From NCBI GenBank assembly GCA_004556755.1, contig SFFW01000007.1, positions 1 through 64,000 of the forward strand: a stretch of 64,000 nucleotides of DNA, in the 5' to 3' direction. The notes under the pieces are model-generated. The model was not told the DNA's origin and ran no database searches. It worked only from the letters and a program-made list of their open reading frames with translations. Source of the stretch: Clostridiales bacterium. Its GTDB lineage: Bacteria; Bacillota; Clostridia; Oscillospirales; Oscillospiraceae. This document shows positions 32,758-42,012 of the stretch, piece after piece (the first letter of the stretch is position 1; each line of letters opens with the position of its first letter). The position numbers were made by a program, and so were the translations under genes.

Positions 32758-32796
32758 AACAGACAGACCCGCAAATAAAGAAAGGTGGATTTTGAT

Positions 32797-33375
32797 ATGA
32801 CGAGCCCTCAGGATATTCGTGAAAAAACCTTTGAAAAGGCAGTGTTCGGCGGCTATGAAATGGGCGCCGTGGACGATTATATGGACTCTCTCGCAGCGGA
32901 GCTCGGCGCTATCCAGAAGGAGAACTCCGCTCTCAAGGCGAAGATGAAGGTCCTTGTTGACAAGATCGAGGAATACCGCACCAACGAAAGTGCGCTCAAT
33001 ATGGCTATCCTCTCCGCGCAGAAGCTCAGCGTTCAGATCGAGAGCGACGCACGCAGCCGTGCAGCCGCCATCGTTTCCGAGGCCGAGGCAAAGGCAGCCG
33101 CAACCATCGGCAGCATCGACGAGAGGATCGCTCAGGAGGAGGATCGCCTCCAGAAGGCAAAGCTCAGCTCCGCAAAGTTCTTTGAGACCATGAAGGAGCT
33201 TTGCCAGAAGCAGCTTGCAAATCTTGACTCCATAAGCGTCGCATCCCGCAGCGTTAAGTACGACGCTGCTCCTGCGGACGCCCGAATACAGAACGAGAGC
33301 AATTCAGCCAAGGCAGAAGCCGACCAGCCGGACAACGGCAACACTCAGGTATTCATGTTCTCAAAGGACAACTGA
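32797..33375 (+). CDS. divIVA: DivIVA-like cell pole/septum protein
   Basis: A 192-residue protein with the N-terminal DivIVA motif: SPQDIREKTFEKAVFGGYE, then VDDYMDSLAAEL. It is followed by a long coiled coil (about residues 25-140, Ala/Glu/Lys-rich) and a disordered tail. DivIVA marks curved membrane at poles and septa and recruits division or sporulation partners. ATG 32797 is used, with AAAGGTGG in front; a GTG at 32785 is the alternative. It ends before a terminator at 33397, which separates it from ileS. Confidence 0.9.
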   Translation: MTSPQDIREKTFEKAVFGGYEMGAVDDYMDSLAAELGAIQKENSALKAKMKVLVDKIEEYRTNESALNMAILSAQKLSVQIESDARSRAAAIVSEAEAKAAATIGSIDERIAQEEDRLQKAKLSSAKFFETMKELCQKQLANLDSISVASRSVKYDAAPADARIQNESNSAKAEADQPDNGNTQVFMFSKDN

Positions 33376-33396
33376 GCGGGTTGCTCCTCTCGGCGA

Positions 33397-33426
33397 AAAG
33401 GCGTGCCGCCAAAGCACGCTTTTTTG
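33397..33426 (+). terminator. terminator after divIVA
   Basis: Stem AAGGCGTGC/GCACGCTTT (one G-U) with loop CGCCAAA, then T run. No T-box elements are seen between here and ileS. Confidence 0.75.
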
Positions 33427-33491
33427 CGTTTGTATCCGATTATTCCGCAGCCGACAAAACGGCAACATCTGAAAGAATGGAGTTTACAGCT

Positions 33492-36290
33492 ATGGCACAG
33501 AAGTACGATTACACACTGAATCTTCCCAAGACCGATTTTCCCATGAGAGCGGGTCTGCCCAAGCGTGAGCCGGAGATGCTCGCCCACTGGCAGGAGCTTG
33601 ACATCTACAACGAAATGCTCAAGAAAAACGAGGGCAAGCCCCTGTTTAACCTGCACGACGGACCTCCGTTCAGTAACGGCAACATCCACATGGGACACGC
33701 ACTTAATAAGTCCATCAAGGACTTTATCACCAGAAGCTATGCGATGCGTGGCTACTACACCCCCTATATCCCCGGCTGGGACAACCACGGTATGCCCATC
33801 GAGAGCGCCATCATCAAGGAGCAGAAGCTCAACCACAAGGCGATGAGCGTCGCCGACTTCCGCTCCGCCTGCGAGGCCTACGCCGAGAAGTACATCGGTA
33901 TTCAGATGGAGGGCTTTAAGCGCCTCGGCGTCATCGCCGACTGGGAGCATCCCTACAAGACCATGAACAAGGGCTTTGAAGCGGACGAGGTCCGTGTCTT
34001 CGGCAAAATGTACGCCAAGGGCTACATCTACAAGGGTCTAAAGCCCGTCTACTGGTGCGCCCACGACGAGACGGCGCTTGCCGAGGCGGAGATCGAGTAT
34101 CAGGACGACCCCTGCACCACCGTGTACGTCAAATTCCTGATGAACGACGATCTCGGAAAGCTGTCGCACCTCGACCTCAGTAAGCTCAACTTCCTCATCT
34201 GGACGACCACCGTCTGGACGCTGCCCGGCAACCTCGCCATCGCCCTGCATCCGAGCGAGAGCTACGCCGTCGTCAAACCCGCAAGCAGCGATGAAATGTA
34301 CATCATAGCGGAGGCGCTCGTCGAGAAGGTCATGCGCATCGGCGGCTTTGAGGAGTACGGCATCGTGGAGACACACCCCGGCGAGTTCTTCGAGAATATG
34401 CTGGCGTCTCACCCCTTCCTGCCCAAGACCAGCCGTCTCGTGCTTGCCGACTACGTCACCATGGACTCCGGTACCGGCTGCGTTCACACCGCTCCCGGCT
34501 TCGGCGCCGACGACTATCAGACCTGCAAGCGCTACGGTATGGACATGGTCGTTCCCGTGGACGATCAGGGCCGCCACACCGATTACGCCGGCAAGTACGC
34601 CGGTCTTAAAACCGAGGAATCCAATCCGATCATCTTAAACGATATGAAGGAGAGCGGAGCGCTCTTCGCCTCCGAGGACATCGTTCACAGCTACCCGCAC
34701 TGCTGGAGATGCAAGCACCCCATCATCTTCCGTGCCACTCCGCAGTGGTTCTGCTCCGTCGACGGCTTCAAGGACGAGGCGATCGCCGCCTGCGAAAACG
34801 TCCGCTGGCTGCCCGCATGGGGCAAGGACCGCATGGGCGCAATGATCCGTGAGCGTGCCGACTGGTGCATCTCCCGTCAGCGCCGCTGGGGTCTGCCCAT
34901 CCCCGTGTTCTACTGCTCCGACTGCGCAGAGCCCGTCTGCACCGACGAGAGCATCGAATCCGTCGCCTCCGTCTTTGAGAAGGAAGGCTCGAACGCATGG
35001 TTCGAGAAGGACGTCTCCGAGCTTCTGCCGGAGGGCTTCGTTTGCCCGCACTGCGGCGGCGTTCACTTCACCAAGGAGACCGACACCCTCGACGGTTGGT
35101 TCGACTCCGGCTCCACCCATTATGCCGCAATGAAGCGTGACCAGGGCTTCTGGCCCGCTTCCATGTACATGGAGGGCGGCGATCAGTACAGAGGCTGGTT
35201 CCAGTCCTCGCTCTTGGTTGCGGTCGGCGCTCTGGGCATGGGCGCACCGTATAAGGAGTGCCTCACCCACGGCTGGACGGTCGACGGCGAAGGCAGAGCA
35301 ATGCACAAGAGCCTCGGCAACGGCGTCGATCCCGCCGACATCATCAAGGAGTTCGGCGCAGACATGATCCGTCTTTGGGCAGGCTCCGCCGACTACCATG
35401 TCGACGTGCGCTGCTCCAAGGAGATCTTCCGTCAGCTTTCGCAGAGCTACCTCAAGTTCCGCAATACCGCACGCTACTGCCTCGGCAACCTCGACGGCTT
35501 CGACCCCGATTCCCCCGTTGCGCCGGAGGATATGCTTGAGCTTGACCGTTGGGCGATCACCCGTCTCAACGCTCTCATCGAAAAGGCGTTTGCCGCCTAC
35601 GACGAGTACGAGTTCCACGTCGTGTCCCATCTTATCAACGACTTCTGCGTCGTCGAGCTGAGCAACTTCTACCTCGACATCATCAAGGACAGACTGTACT
35701 GCGAGGAGAAGGACGGTCTCAAGCGCCGCTCGGCACAGACCGCACTGTTCTTCATCCTCGACACCCTGACCAAGATGTTCGCACCCATCCTTGCCTTCAC
35801 CTGTGACGAGATCTGGCTTTCCATGAAGCACAGAAAGACCGACGACAGCCGCAACGTGGTCCTCAACGAGATGAACAAGCCCTTCACCGAGTACGCTCTT
35901 GATGAAAAAGAGATGGCGAAGTGGGATACGCTCATCTCCGTCAGAAACGACGTGAACGGCGTGCTTGAGCGCGCGAGAGCCGACAAGCGCATCGGCAAGC
36001 CGCTTGAGGCTTCCGTGACCTTGAGCGCCAAGGGCGAGGGCGCTGAGCTTCTCGACCGCATCTCCGACATGGACCTCCGTGACCTGTTCATCGTCTCCGA
36101 GTGCCTCATCTCCGAGGACGCAGACGAGGAGGACGCCGTTTCCGGCGTCGGCTCCGCAAATCCGGAGCTTAAGATCTCCGTCCGTGAGGCGCCCGGCGTG
36201 AAGTGTCCCCGCTGCTGGATGCATTCTCTGAAGGCGGACCCCGAAACGGGTCTCTGCCCCCGCTGCGCCGACGTAGTTTCAAAGCTCTGA
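33492..36290 (+). CDS. ileS: isoleucyl-tRNA synthetase
   Basis: Class I synthetase of 932 residues from ATG 33492. GPPFSNGNIHMGHALNK contains the HIGH motif as HMGH, GWDNHGMPIE is typical of IleRS, and the KMSKS loop reads AMHKSLGN. The editing domain (WTTTVWTLPGNLAIALHP) and a C-terminal zinc site (CPRCWMHS with CPRCADVV) are present. The upstream 110 bases contain the divIVA terminator and no visible T-box leader, unusual for ileS in Firmicutes. DNA before the ATG is open in frame but falls in the terminator. Confidence 0.96.
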   Translation: MAQKYDYTLNLPKTDFPMRAGLPKREPEMLAHWQELDIYNEMLKKNEGKPLFNLHDGPPFSNGNIHMGHALNKSIKDFITRSYAMRGYYTPYIPGWDNHGMPIESAIIKEQKLNHKAMSVADFRSACEAYAEKYIGIQMEGFKRLGVIADWEHPYKTMNKGFEADEVRVFGKMYAKGYIYKGLKPVYWCAHDETALAEAEIEYQDDPCTTVYVKFLMNDDLGKLSHLDLSKLNFLIWTTTVWTLPGNLAIALHPSESYAVVKPASSDEMYIIAEALVEKVMRIGGFEEYGIVETHPGEFFENMLASHPFLPKTSRLVLADYVTMDSGTGCVHTAPGFGADDYQTCKRYGMDMVVPVDDQGRHTDYAGKYAGLKTEESNPIILNDMKESGALFASEDIVHSYPHCWRCKHPIIFRATPQWFCSVDGFKDEAIAACENVRWLPAWGKDRMGAMIRERADWCISRQRRWGLPIPVFYCSDCAEPVCTDESIESVASVFEKEGSNAWFEKDVSELLPEGFVCPHCGGVHFTKETDTLDGWFDSGSTHYAAMKRDQGFWPASMYMEGGDQYRGWFQSSLLVAVGALGMGAPYKECLTHGWTVDGEGRAMHKSLGNGVDPADIIKEFGADMIRLWAGSADYHVDVRCSKEIFRQLSQSYLKFRNTARYCLGNLDGFDPDSPVAPEDMLELDRWAITRLNALIEKAFAAYDEYEFHVVSHLINDFCVVELSNFYLDIIKDRLYCEEKDGLKRRSAQTALFFILDTLTKMFAPILAFTCDEIWLSMKHRKTDDSRNVVLNEMNKPFTEYALDEKEMAKWDTLISVRNDVNGVLERARADKRIGKPLEASVTLSAKGEGAELLDRISDMDLRDLFIVSECLISEDADEEDAVSGVGSANPELKISVREAPGVKCPRCWMHSLKADPETGLCPRCADVVSKL

Positions 36291-36342
36291 AACGGGAAGA
36301 TAGCTCCCGTTCGTTCCGAATAGAAAGAAAGGAACCTTTATC

Positions 36343-37185
36343 ATGCTGTATGCCATTATCGCAGTCATAGTGCTGATACTTGACCAGTGGCTCAAGTATT
36401 GGGTAACGCTGAACATCACCCTCTCCACCGGAGAGCAGCCGCTTATCGGCGGCGTCATCAAGCTCGTAAACGTCCATAACGACGGGGCGGCGTTCAGCGC
36501 TTTCAGCAATATGCCGTACATGAAGTGGGTGTTCATCGGACTGACCGTGCTTTTGGCAGTCGCCGTTGCGGTGCTGCTTGCAAAGAAGGTCTTTAAGGGG
36601 CCCTTTGCGACGACCTGTCTCGTGCTTATCCTTGCGGGTGCGGTCGGCAACTGCATCGACCGCCTTGTCTACGGCTACGTCGTGGATATGTTCAAGCTTG
36701 AGTTTGTGAACTTTGCGGTGTTCAACGTTGCGGATGCCGTGCTGGTCGTGGCAAGCCTGCTGTTTATCATCTACCTGTTCGTCGGCGATAAGGACGACGG
36801 CAAAAAGGCTCCCGCCAAGGGGAAAAAGCCCAAGGCAAAGAAACAGTCCGACGGCGAAAAGCCCCACGCAAAGAAGCGCAGCGAAAATAAGTCAGACGAT
36901 ACGGAGCTTTCCTACGGGATCGACAGCCGCAGCGTCGAGACGGGCGATACATCCGCTCCCATAAAAACCGAGGAGCAGGACCCCTTCTGGGATTCCTTCA
37001 AGGCGTCCCTGCGTGAGGAGGAAAAGCCCGCCAAGGCAAAGACGCCGGAGGAGCCAAAGCTTGACCTTGCGGCAGTGAAGGAGGCGGCCCGCCCCGCAAA
37101 GAGCGAGGCGCCGGAGTTCCGTATGCCGCCCAAAGAGGAGTCCGAGGAGTTCAGCCTTGAGGACATCCTTTCCGAATTTAAGTGA
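36343..37185 (+). CDS. lspA: lipoprotein signal peptidase with long cytoplasmic tail
   Basis: Membrane aspartyl protease that removes signal peptides from lipoproteins such as MetQ and the PrsA-like protein here. Four membrane segments fill residues 1-147. The conserved blocks are NVHNDGAAFS, GNCIDRLVYGYVVDMF with catalytic Asp115, and FNVADA with Asp131. Usual LspA ends at about 150-165 residues; this one continues to 280 with a Lys/Glu-rich, probably disordered tail ending in EEFSLEDILSEFK. The reading frame is continuous and followed closely by rluD, as in the standard lspA-rluD pair. Confidence 0.93.
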   Translation: MLYAIIAVIVLILDQWLKYWVTLNITLSTGEQPLIGGVIKLVNVHNDGAAFSAFSNMPYMKWVFIGLTVLLAVAVAVLLAKKVFKGPFATTCLVLILAGAVGNCIDRLVYGYVVDMFKLEFVNFAVFNVADAVLVVASLLFIIYLFVGDKDDGKKAPAKGKKPKAKKQSDGEKPHAKKRSENKSDDTELSYGIDSRSVETGDTSAPIKTEEQDPFWDSFKASLREEEKPAKAKTPEEPKLDLAAVKEAARPAKSEAPEFRMPPKEESEEFSLEDILSEFK

Positions 37186-37186
37186 T

Positions 37187-38104
37187 ATGGACGAATTGAG
37201 AATAATTGCAGAGGAGAGCGGCGAGCGTATCGACGCTCTCCTTGCTCAAAATGTGGAAACGCTCAGCCGCAGCGCCGTGCAGCGGCTCATCGACGGCGGC
37301 AGCGTGCTGGTAAACGGTGCGCCCGTCAGGAAAAATTACAAATGCAGCCCCGGCGACGAGATATTTCTCGTGCTGCCGGAAAGCGAGGAGACCGAGCTTG
37401 TGCCGCAGGACATTCCGCTCGACGTCGTGTACGAGGACGGCGACGTTATCGTCGTAAACAAGCCCCGGGGCATGGTGGTGCATCCTGCGCCGGGTCATCC
37501 CGACGGTACGCTCGTTAACGCCCTGCTGCATTACTGCGGCAGCAGTCTGTCCGGCGTCGGCGGCGAGAAGCGCCCGGGCATCGTTCACCGCATCGACAAG
37601 GACACGTCGGGGCTTATCATTGCCGCCAAGAACGATTTTGCGCACCTTGCGCTGTCGGCGCAGCTTGCCGACAGGAGTCTTTCGAGGGTGTACGAGGCGG
37701 TCGTGCGGGGCGGTATGCGTCAGGATTCCGGGACGGTGGACGCCTCCATCGGCAGACACCCGACCGACCGAAAGCGCATGGCGGTGACGGAGAAAAACTC
37801 CCGCAATGCGGTCACGCACTGGGAGGTCGTCGCCCGCTATCGGGGCTACACCCATGTGCGCTGCCGTCTTGAGACCGGGCGCACTCACCAGATTCGGGTG
37901 CATATGGCGCACATCGGGCATCCCCTCCTCGGCGACGGGCTGTACGGTGCGCCCTGTCCCGAAAAGGGGCTGGAGGGTCAGTGCCTGCACGCAGCGCAGC
38001 TCAAGTTCGTGCATCCCCGCAGCGGCGAGTGCGTTCATCTCAGTGCCCCCCTGCCGGAGTATTTCTTAAACGTCCTCTCCCGCCTCGGCGCAGAGACAAT
38101 ATAA
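37187..38104 (+). CDS. rluD: 23S rRNA pseudouridine synthase, RluD family
   Basis: A 305-residue enzyme that converts uridines of 23S rRNA to pseudouridine. An N-terminal S4 domain (RSAVQRLIDGGSVLVNG) is followed by the catalytic domain with HRIDKDTSGL, whose Asp is the nucleophile. The blocks NKPRGMVVHP and LETGRTHQIRVH are also family features. ATG 37187 lies one base after the lspA stop. The stop codon is the first TAA of an ATAAT tandem repeat. Confidence 0.95.
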   Translation: MDELRIIAEESGERIDALLAQNVETLSRSAVQRLIDGGSVLVNGAPVRKNYKCSPGDEIFLVLPESEETELVPQDIPLDVVYEDGDVIVVNKPRGMVVHPAPGHPDGTLVNALLHYCGSSLSGVGGEKRPGIVHRIDKDTSGLIIAAKNDFAHLALSAQLADRSLSRVYEAVVRGGMRQDSGTVDASIGRHPTDRKRMAVTEKNSRNAVTHWEVVARYRGYTHVRCRLETGRTHQIRVHMAHIGHPLLGDGLYGAPCPEKGLEGQCLHAAQLKFVHPRSGECVHLSAPLPEYFLNVLSRLGAETI

Positions 38105-38133
38105 TATAATATAATATAATATAATATAATAAT
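38098..38133. repeat. ATAAT pentanucleotide repeat
   Basis: Six perfect ATAAT units (38101-38130) with partial units at each side, placed between the rluD stop and a terminator. The rluD stop codon is inside the first unit. Confidence 0.9.
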
Positions 38134-38136
38134 AAG

Positions 38137-38166
38137 AAAAAACGGTGAGTTGCCTCACCGTTTTTT
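38137..38166. terminator. bidirectional terminator between rluD and spoIVB
   Basis: 13-bp stem AAAAAACGGTGAG/CTCACCGTTTTTT, loop TTGC. Confidence 0.92.
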
Positions 38167-38167
38167 C

Positions 38168-39160
38168 TTATGCCGCTTCGTTGCAGCTTTGAGCTGCCTC
38201 GGTCATATCGCTTATGCTGATACCGTAGCCTGCCGCCGGATCGTTCACGAAAACGTGCGTCACCGCACCGACGAGCCGTCCGTTTTGGATCACGGGAGAG
38301 CCGCTCATGCCCTGAACGATGCCGCCCGTCGCCTCAAGCAGCGCCTCGTCCGTCACGGCGATCTGGAAGCAGCTATGCCCGTTTTGCTCAAAAACTCTGA
38401 CGATCTCGATCTCGTACTCCCCGACCTCGCTGCCGGAAAGCGTGCATCGTATCGTCGCCTTGCCCTGCTTTGCCTCGCCGGTTTCGAGTATCTCCGACTT
38501 GTCAAAGTCAGCCACGCCGAAGATGCCGCAGCCGCAGTTTATGCGGATGTCGCCCAGCGCATAAAGCTCGTCCGACTCGCCGCAAAGCTCGCCGGGCTTG
38601 CCACGCTGACCGGGCTTTATGCCGACGATCTCGGCACTGAAAATGCTGCCGTCGCTCAGCGGCACGATGCGTCCGGTGTCGCCGTCGCTGATGCCGTGAC
38701 CGAGAGCGCCGTAGATCCCGGTCTCCGGATCGTAAAAGGTGAGCGTGCCGACGCCGCTTATGCCGTCACGCAGCCAAAGTCCGAGACGGTAAGCTCCGTC
38801 CGTGCTTTTCGCCGGAGTGAGCTTTAGGGTCTTTTGCTTTCCGTCACGATTGACCGTCACCTTGATCTCGTCGCCGTTCAGGGCAGCGGCCGCCGCCGTA
38901 AAGTCCTCGGCGCTTTTGACCTCGACGCCGCCGAGCTTCACGATGACGTCGCCTTTTCTGATGCCCGCCTCCTCCGCCGGAGAGACGCTGCCGTTTTCCG
39001 TCTCCACCGCCGATGTCCCGGCGACGATAACGCCGTTTGCGCTGATGCGTATACCGACCGCCTCGCCGCCGACCGCAAGAGAGTCCGCCAGAGCCGCCGT
39101 GCCGATTGAGACTGCCAGCACCAAGGCTCCGAAAATGCCCGTTATTCTTTTAAAAATCAA
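38168..39160 (-). CDS. spoIVB: SpoIVB peptidase (stage IV sporulation signalling)
   Basis: Serine peptidase of family S55, secreted from the forespore to trigger processing of pro-sigma-K. The 330-residue product has a signal peptide (about residues 1-26), a PDZ domain (about 57-116, with EEAGIRKGDVIVKLGGVEV) and the S55 domain. The catalytic His lies in GALGHGISD (His155) and the Ser in GIVQGMSGSPVIQNG (about 286), with the C-terminal VTHVFVNDPAAGYGI. A TTG at 39160 with GGGGGTG is the best start. It shows that the organism can form endospores. No spo0A is next to it, although that is the common neighbour. Confidence 0.94.
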   Translation of the reverse strand: MIFKRITGIFGALVLAVSIGTAALADSLAVGGEAVGIRISANGVIVAGTSAVETENGSVSPAEEAGIRKGDVIVKLGGVEVKSAEDFTAAAAALNGDEIKVTVNRDGKQKTLKLTPAKSTDGAYRLGLWLRDGISGVGTLTFYDPETGIYGALGHGISDGDTGRIVPLSDGSIFSAEIVGIKPGQRGKPGELCGESDELYALGDIRINCGCGIFGVADFDKSEILETGEAKQGKATIRCTLSGSEVGEYEIEIVRVFEQNGHSCFQIAVTDEALLEATGGIVQGMSGSPVIQNGRLVGAVTHVFVNDPAAGYGISISDMTEAAQSCNEAA

Positions 39161-39281
39161 AATTTTTCACCCCCGTTTTCTCGTTATAAGTATGTGTTCG
39201 GCTGCGTAAAATAAAGCAGGTGAAATTTAAGCATTTTGCCTTTACACTGATTTATCTGAGCTTTTGACGAAAGGAAAAACA

Positions 39282-40562
39282 ATGAAAATTTTAAAATACG
39301 GCAGCACGGGTCCGAATGTGCAGCTATTGCAGCTTGCGCTGAACCGTGCGCAGAATGCGCTGCTTGACACCGACGGCGTTTTCGGCGAACGCACGAGAAA
39401 TGCGCTCATCCGTTTTCAGGCGGAAAACGGTCTGAGCGCAGACGGCATTGCGGGTCCTCAGACGCAGGCGGCGCTGCGTCCGTGGTACACCGGAGTGTAT
39501 ATGCACCGTGTCCGGCAGGGCGACACGCTGTGGTCGATCTCCCGGATGCACGGCGTGAGCCTTGAGAGCATCGTCGCCGCAAACCCCGGCATCGACCCCG
39601 CAAACCTCGTCCTCGGCTCGACCGTGAAGGTGCCGCTGCCGTTTTCCGTCGTGCCAACCGACATTGACTGGAGCAGCGAGCTTGTCGCCTACTGCGCTGA
39701 GGGACTGCCCGCACGCTATCCGTTTCTGAAAAGCTCCGTCATCGGCAGCAGCGTCATGGGCAAGCCGCTTTACGCGCTGAGCTTCGGGACGGGCGCAAAC
39801 CGTGTCGTGTACAACGCCTCGCACCACGCAAACGAGTGGATATGCACGCCGATGCTGTTTAAGTACATAGAGGAGCTGTGCCGTGCATACGCCTCAGGGG
39901 GCGTGATCTTCGGTCAGAGCGCCGCCGAGCTGTACCGCCTTTCGACGGTCATCTTTGTACCGGCGGTGAATCCCGACGGCATCGACCTCGTGACCGGGGC
40001 TATCTGCGAGGGCGAATACTTTGACGCTGCCCGCCGCATCGCCGCACGCTATCCGTCGATCCCGTTCCCGTCCGGCTGGAAGGCGAACATCAGGGGCGTT
40101 GACCTCAATCTGCAATACCCCGCAGGCTGGGAGACGGCACGGGACAACAAATTTGCGCTGGGCTTTGTCAGTCCCGCTCCCGCCGACTACGTCGGCTCGG
40201 CGCCGCTCGTTGCATCCGAAAGCCGTGCGATGTACGATTTTACGATGTCGGTCTCTCCGGCACTCACGCTGTCGTACCACTCGCAGGGGCGGGTGATCTA
40301 TTGGAGGTACACCGACTACGAGCCGCCCCGCTCACGGCAGATCGCCGAGGCGTTTGCCGCCGTGTCGGGCTACTCGGTCGAGGATACGCCCTACGCCTCC
40401 GGCTTTGCGGGCTACAAGGACTGGTTCATTCAGAATTTCAACCGTCCCGGCTACACGATCGAGGTCGGGCTTGGCACAAATCCCCTGCCGCTGAGCCAGT
40501 TTGACGGCATCTATTCCGAAAATCTCGGCATCCTGACCTACGGAGCGCTCGCAACGCTGTAA
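39282..40562 (+). CDS. peptidoglycan-binding, LysM and M14 metallopeptidase (endopeptidase I-like)
   Basis: A 426-residue cell-wall enzyme. Residues about 1-66 form a peptidoglycan-binding domain (YGSTGPNVQLLQLALN, GERTRNALIRFQ). Residues about 74-119 form a LysM domain (HRVRQGDTLWSISRMHGV). Residues about 125-426 form an M14 zinc carboxypeptidase with HHANEW (ligands His182 and Glu185), RGVDLNLQYP and the catalytic Glu in YTIEVGLG. The layout matches gamma-D-glutamyl-meso-diaminopimelate peptidases of spore formers, which trim spore or vegetative wall peptides. There is no classic signal peptide, as in those enzymes. It diverges from spoIVB, which fits a sporulation role. Confidence 0.88.
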   Translation: MKILKYGSTGPNVQLLQLALNRAQNALLDTDGVFGERTRNALIRFQAENGLSADGIAGPQTQAALRPWYTGVYMHRVRQGDTLWSISRMHGVSLESIVAANPGIDPANLVLGSTVKVPLPFSVVPTDIDWSSELVAYCAEGLPARYPFLKSSVIGSSVMGKPLYALSFGTGANRVVYNASHHANEWICTPMLFKYIEELCRAYASGGVIFGQSAAELYRLSTVIFVPAVNPDGIDLVTGAICEGEYFDAARRIAARYPSIPFPSGWKANIRGVDLNLQYPAGWETARDNKFALGFVSPAPADYVGSAPLVASESRAMYDFTMSVSPALTLSYHSQGRVIYWRYTDYEPPRSRQIAEAFAAVSGYSVEDTPYASGFAGYKDWFIQNFNRPGYTIEVGLGTNPLPLSQFDGIYSENLGILTYGALATL

Positions 40563-40580
40563 GAGGTGCAGGTAAAACAA

Positions 40581-40616
40581 AACTCCGAAAACGGAAACCC
40601 GTTTTCGGAGTTTTTC
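40581..40616. terminator. bidirectional terminator
   Basis: Stem AAACTCCGAAAACGG against CCGTTTTCGGAGTTT, loop AAAC, between convergent genes. Confidence 0.9.
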
Positions 40617-40641
40617 ATATTCGTTTAACTCGCTTCGGCGA

Positions 40642-41904
40642 TCACTTGTCGCTCGATTCCTTGCTTGCCTTGTAGTCCTTGTAGCTCGTGAGCTTAAAGC
40701 CGCTGTCGGTGAACATCGACTTGAAGTTCGACGCCTCAAAGCCGTTTACAAACTCGACCGTCGCCTTCTCCGTCTTTCCGTCGAGCATATCGGAGAACTC
40801 TTTATCCGCAACGGTGGCGGCAAGAGTCATGGTGGAGCTGGCGTAGGGGTCGATGATCGACTTTGCCGTGTCTAGGGGCAGACGTACGATGATGTGATAG
40901 CCGTAGGTGCTCTTAACAGGCTCCGAGACCTCGTACTCCTTGAGGCTCAGGCAGCAGTTATAAAACTCCTCGACCATTGCGCCCTTGGCAAACTCGTAGC
41001 CCTCGGCGTTGTCGGAGTACATGAAATTATCCGCCTTGTTTGCGGTACCGCAGTTCGGGCAGGTGAGCTTGCCCTCGTCGAAGTCCTTCTTGTGGATGCC
41101 GAAAACCTTCTCGCAGCCGGTGCATTTTGCACGGTACAGGAGATCGTCGCAGTACTCGGCCTTAAGCTCGGCAAAGCGGGTCATCATCTCGTCGGTGTCG
41201 CTTATCGCACGAAGCTCGTCGGAGAGCTGCTTTGCAAGCTCGGTGCGGCGTGCGATCTCGGCATCGGAATACTCCACGGTGCCGTTCGGGTCCTTGGTCT
41301 GAATGAGGATGTGGTTTGCGTTCACATAGCCGTTTTCCTCGGCGTACTTGAGAACGTCGGCTTCCTTGAGCTTCTCACCGTTTTCGCCGTACATATCCTC
41401 AAAAAGTGCGTTTGAAATGAGGTTCATTTCAAGGTTCTTCTTGTAGTAGTCGTAGTTTATGTTGACGCCCGCAAGGTACTCACGGAGCTTTTCCTGGTCG
41501 GCGCCCTTACCGCACCAATTCTCGGCGGCGGTTTTGAGGGTTTCGTCGATCTCCGCTTTGTCCTCGTCGCTGAGCTTTAAGCCTCTGTCGTTAAACTCCG
41601 CCTCGACTATGCAGCTTTTGACGATGGTCTCCTTGGTGTTTGCAACGCACCACTCGAAGTTGGTCTGATTCTCGTCGAGGGGTGAGGCGGCGTCCCAGTC
41701 AACGGCGCTGCTGCCGGTGTAGCTGCTGTATACGTACTGGAGGTAGCTTGCGGAGTAGCCGAGCCAGTAGCAGTATTCGTCGAAGCTGACCTCGGTGCCG
41801 TTCACGACCATGACGGTGTCTTCCTTGTAGCTGTCGCCGGAGCAGCCCGCAAAGCAGCCCAGAACCATAATGAGAGCGAGCGTAAGCGTAATAAATTTTT
41901 TCAT
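40642..41904 (-). CDS. parvulin-type peptidyl-prolyl isomerase lipoprotein with zinc-ribbon insert
   Basis: An exported foldase related to PrsA/SurA, 420 residues from ATG 41904 (GGAGAA ribosome site). The signal peptide ends with a lipobox GCFAGC (lipidated Cys21 likely). Residues about 30-190 are the SurA-like chaperone helices. Residues about 195-345 are the rotamase domain, beginning YVNANHILIQT and ending VKSTYGYHIIVRL. Inside it, residues 252-290 form a zinc-ribbon-like insert with Cys261, Cys264, Cys282 and Cys285 (YRAKCTGCEK, LTCPNCGT). Such an insert is unusual for an extracellular parvulin. It should fold secreted proteins at the outer face of the membrane. Confidence 0.88.
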   Translation of the reverse strand: MKKFITLTLALIMVLGCFAGCSGDSYKEDTVMVVNGTEVSFDEYCYWLGYSASYLQYVYSSYTGSSAVDWDAASPLDENQTNFEWCVANTKETIVKSCIVEAEFNDRGLKLSDEDKAEIDETLKTAAENWCGKGADQEKLREYLAGVNINYDYYKKNLEMNLISNALFEDMYGENGEKLKEADVLKYAEENGYVNANHILIQTKDPNGTVEYSDAEIARRTELAKQLSDELRAISDTDEMMTRFAELKAEYCDDLLYRAKCTGCEKVFGIHKKDFDEGKLTCPNCGTANKADNFMYSDNAEGYEFAKGAMVEEFYNCCLSLKEYEVSEPVKSTYGYHIIVRLPLDTAKSIIDPYASSTMTLAATVADKEFSDMLDGKTEKATVEFVNGFEASNFKSMFTDSGFKLTSYKDYKASKESSDK

Positions 41905-41937
41905 TTGCAATTCTCCATTCTGCAAAAATCACATATC

Positions 41938-41966
41938 ATTTTACTATACAATAGTTGCGTAATCAA
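41938..41966 (-). promoter_or_regulatory. sigma-A promoter of the parvulin lipoprotein gene
   Basis: Minus strand: -35 TTGATT (41966-41961), 17-bp spacer, -10 TAAAAT (41943-41938). Confidence 0.75.
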
Positions 41967-42012
41967 CAGATATTTGTAAATATTTAAGCCTCGCCGTGGG
42001 GGCTTTAGATTC

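Noticed and set aside
33376..33491. T-box riboswitch before ileS
   Set aside because: Only about 115 bases are available, filled by the divIVA terminator; no T-box sequence or specifier stem is seen.
34635..36224. A 529-codon open frame antisense to ileS
   Set aside because: A GC-rich codon shadow: no start site, no recognisable motif, while the plus strand encodes a full IleRS.
38098..38133. ATAAT repeat at the rluD stop as a phase-variation switch
   Set aside because: The stop codon is in the first unit, so gain or loss of units cannot change the rluD frame. It could only alter distance to the terminator.
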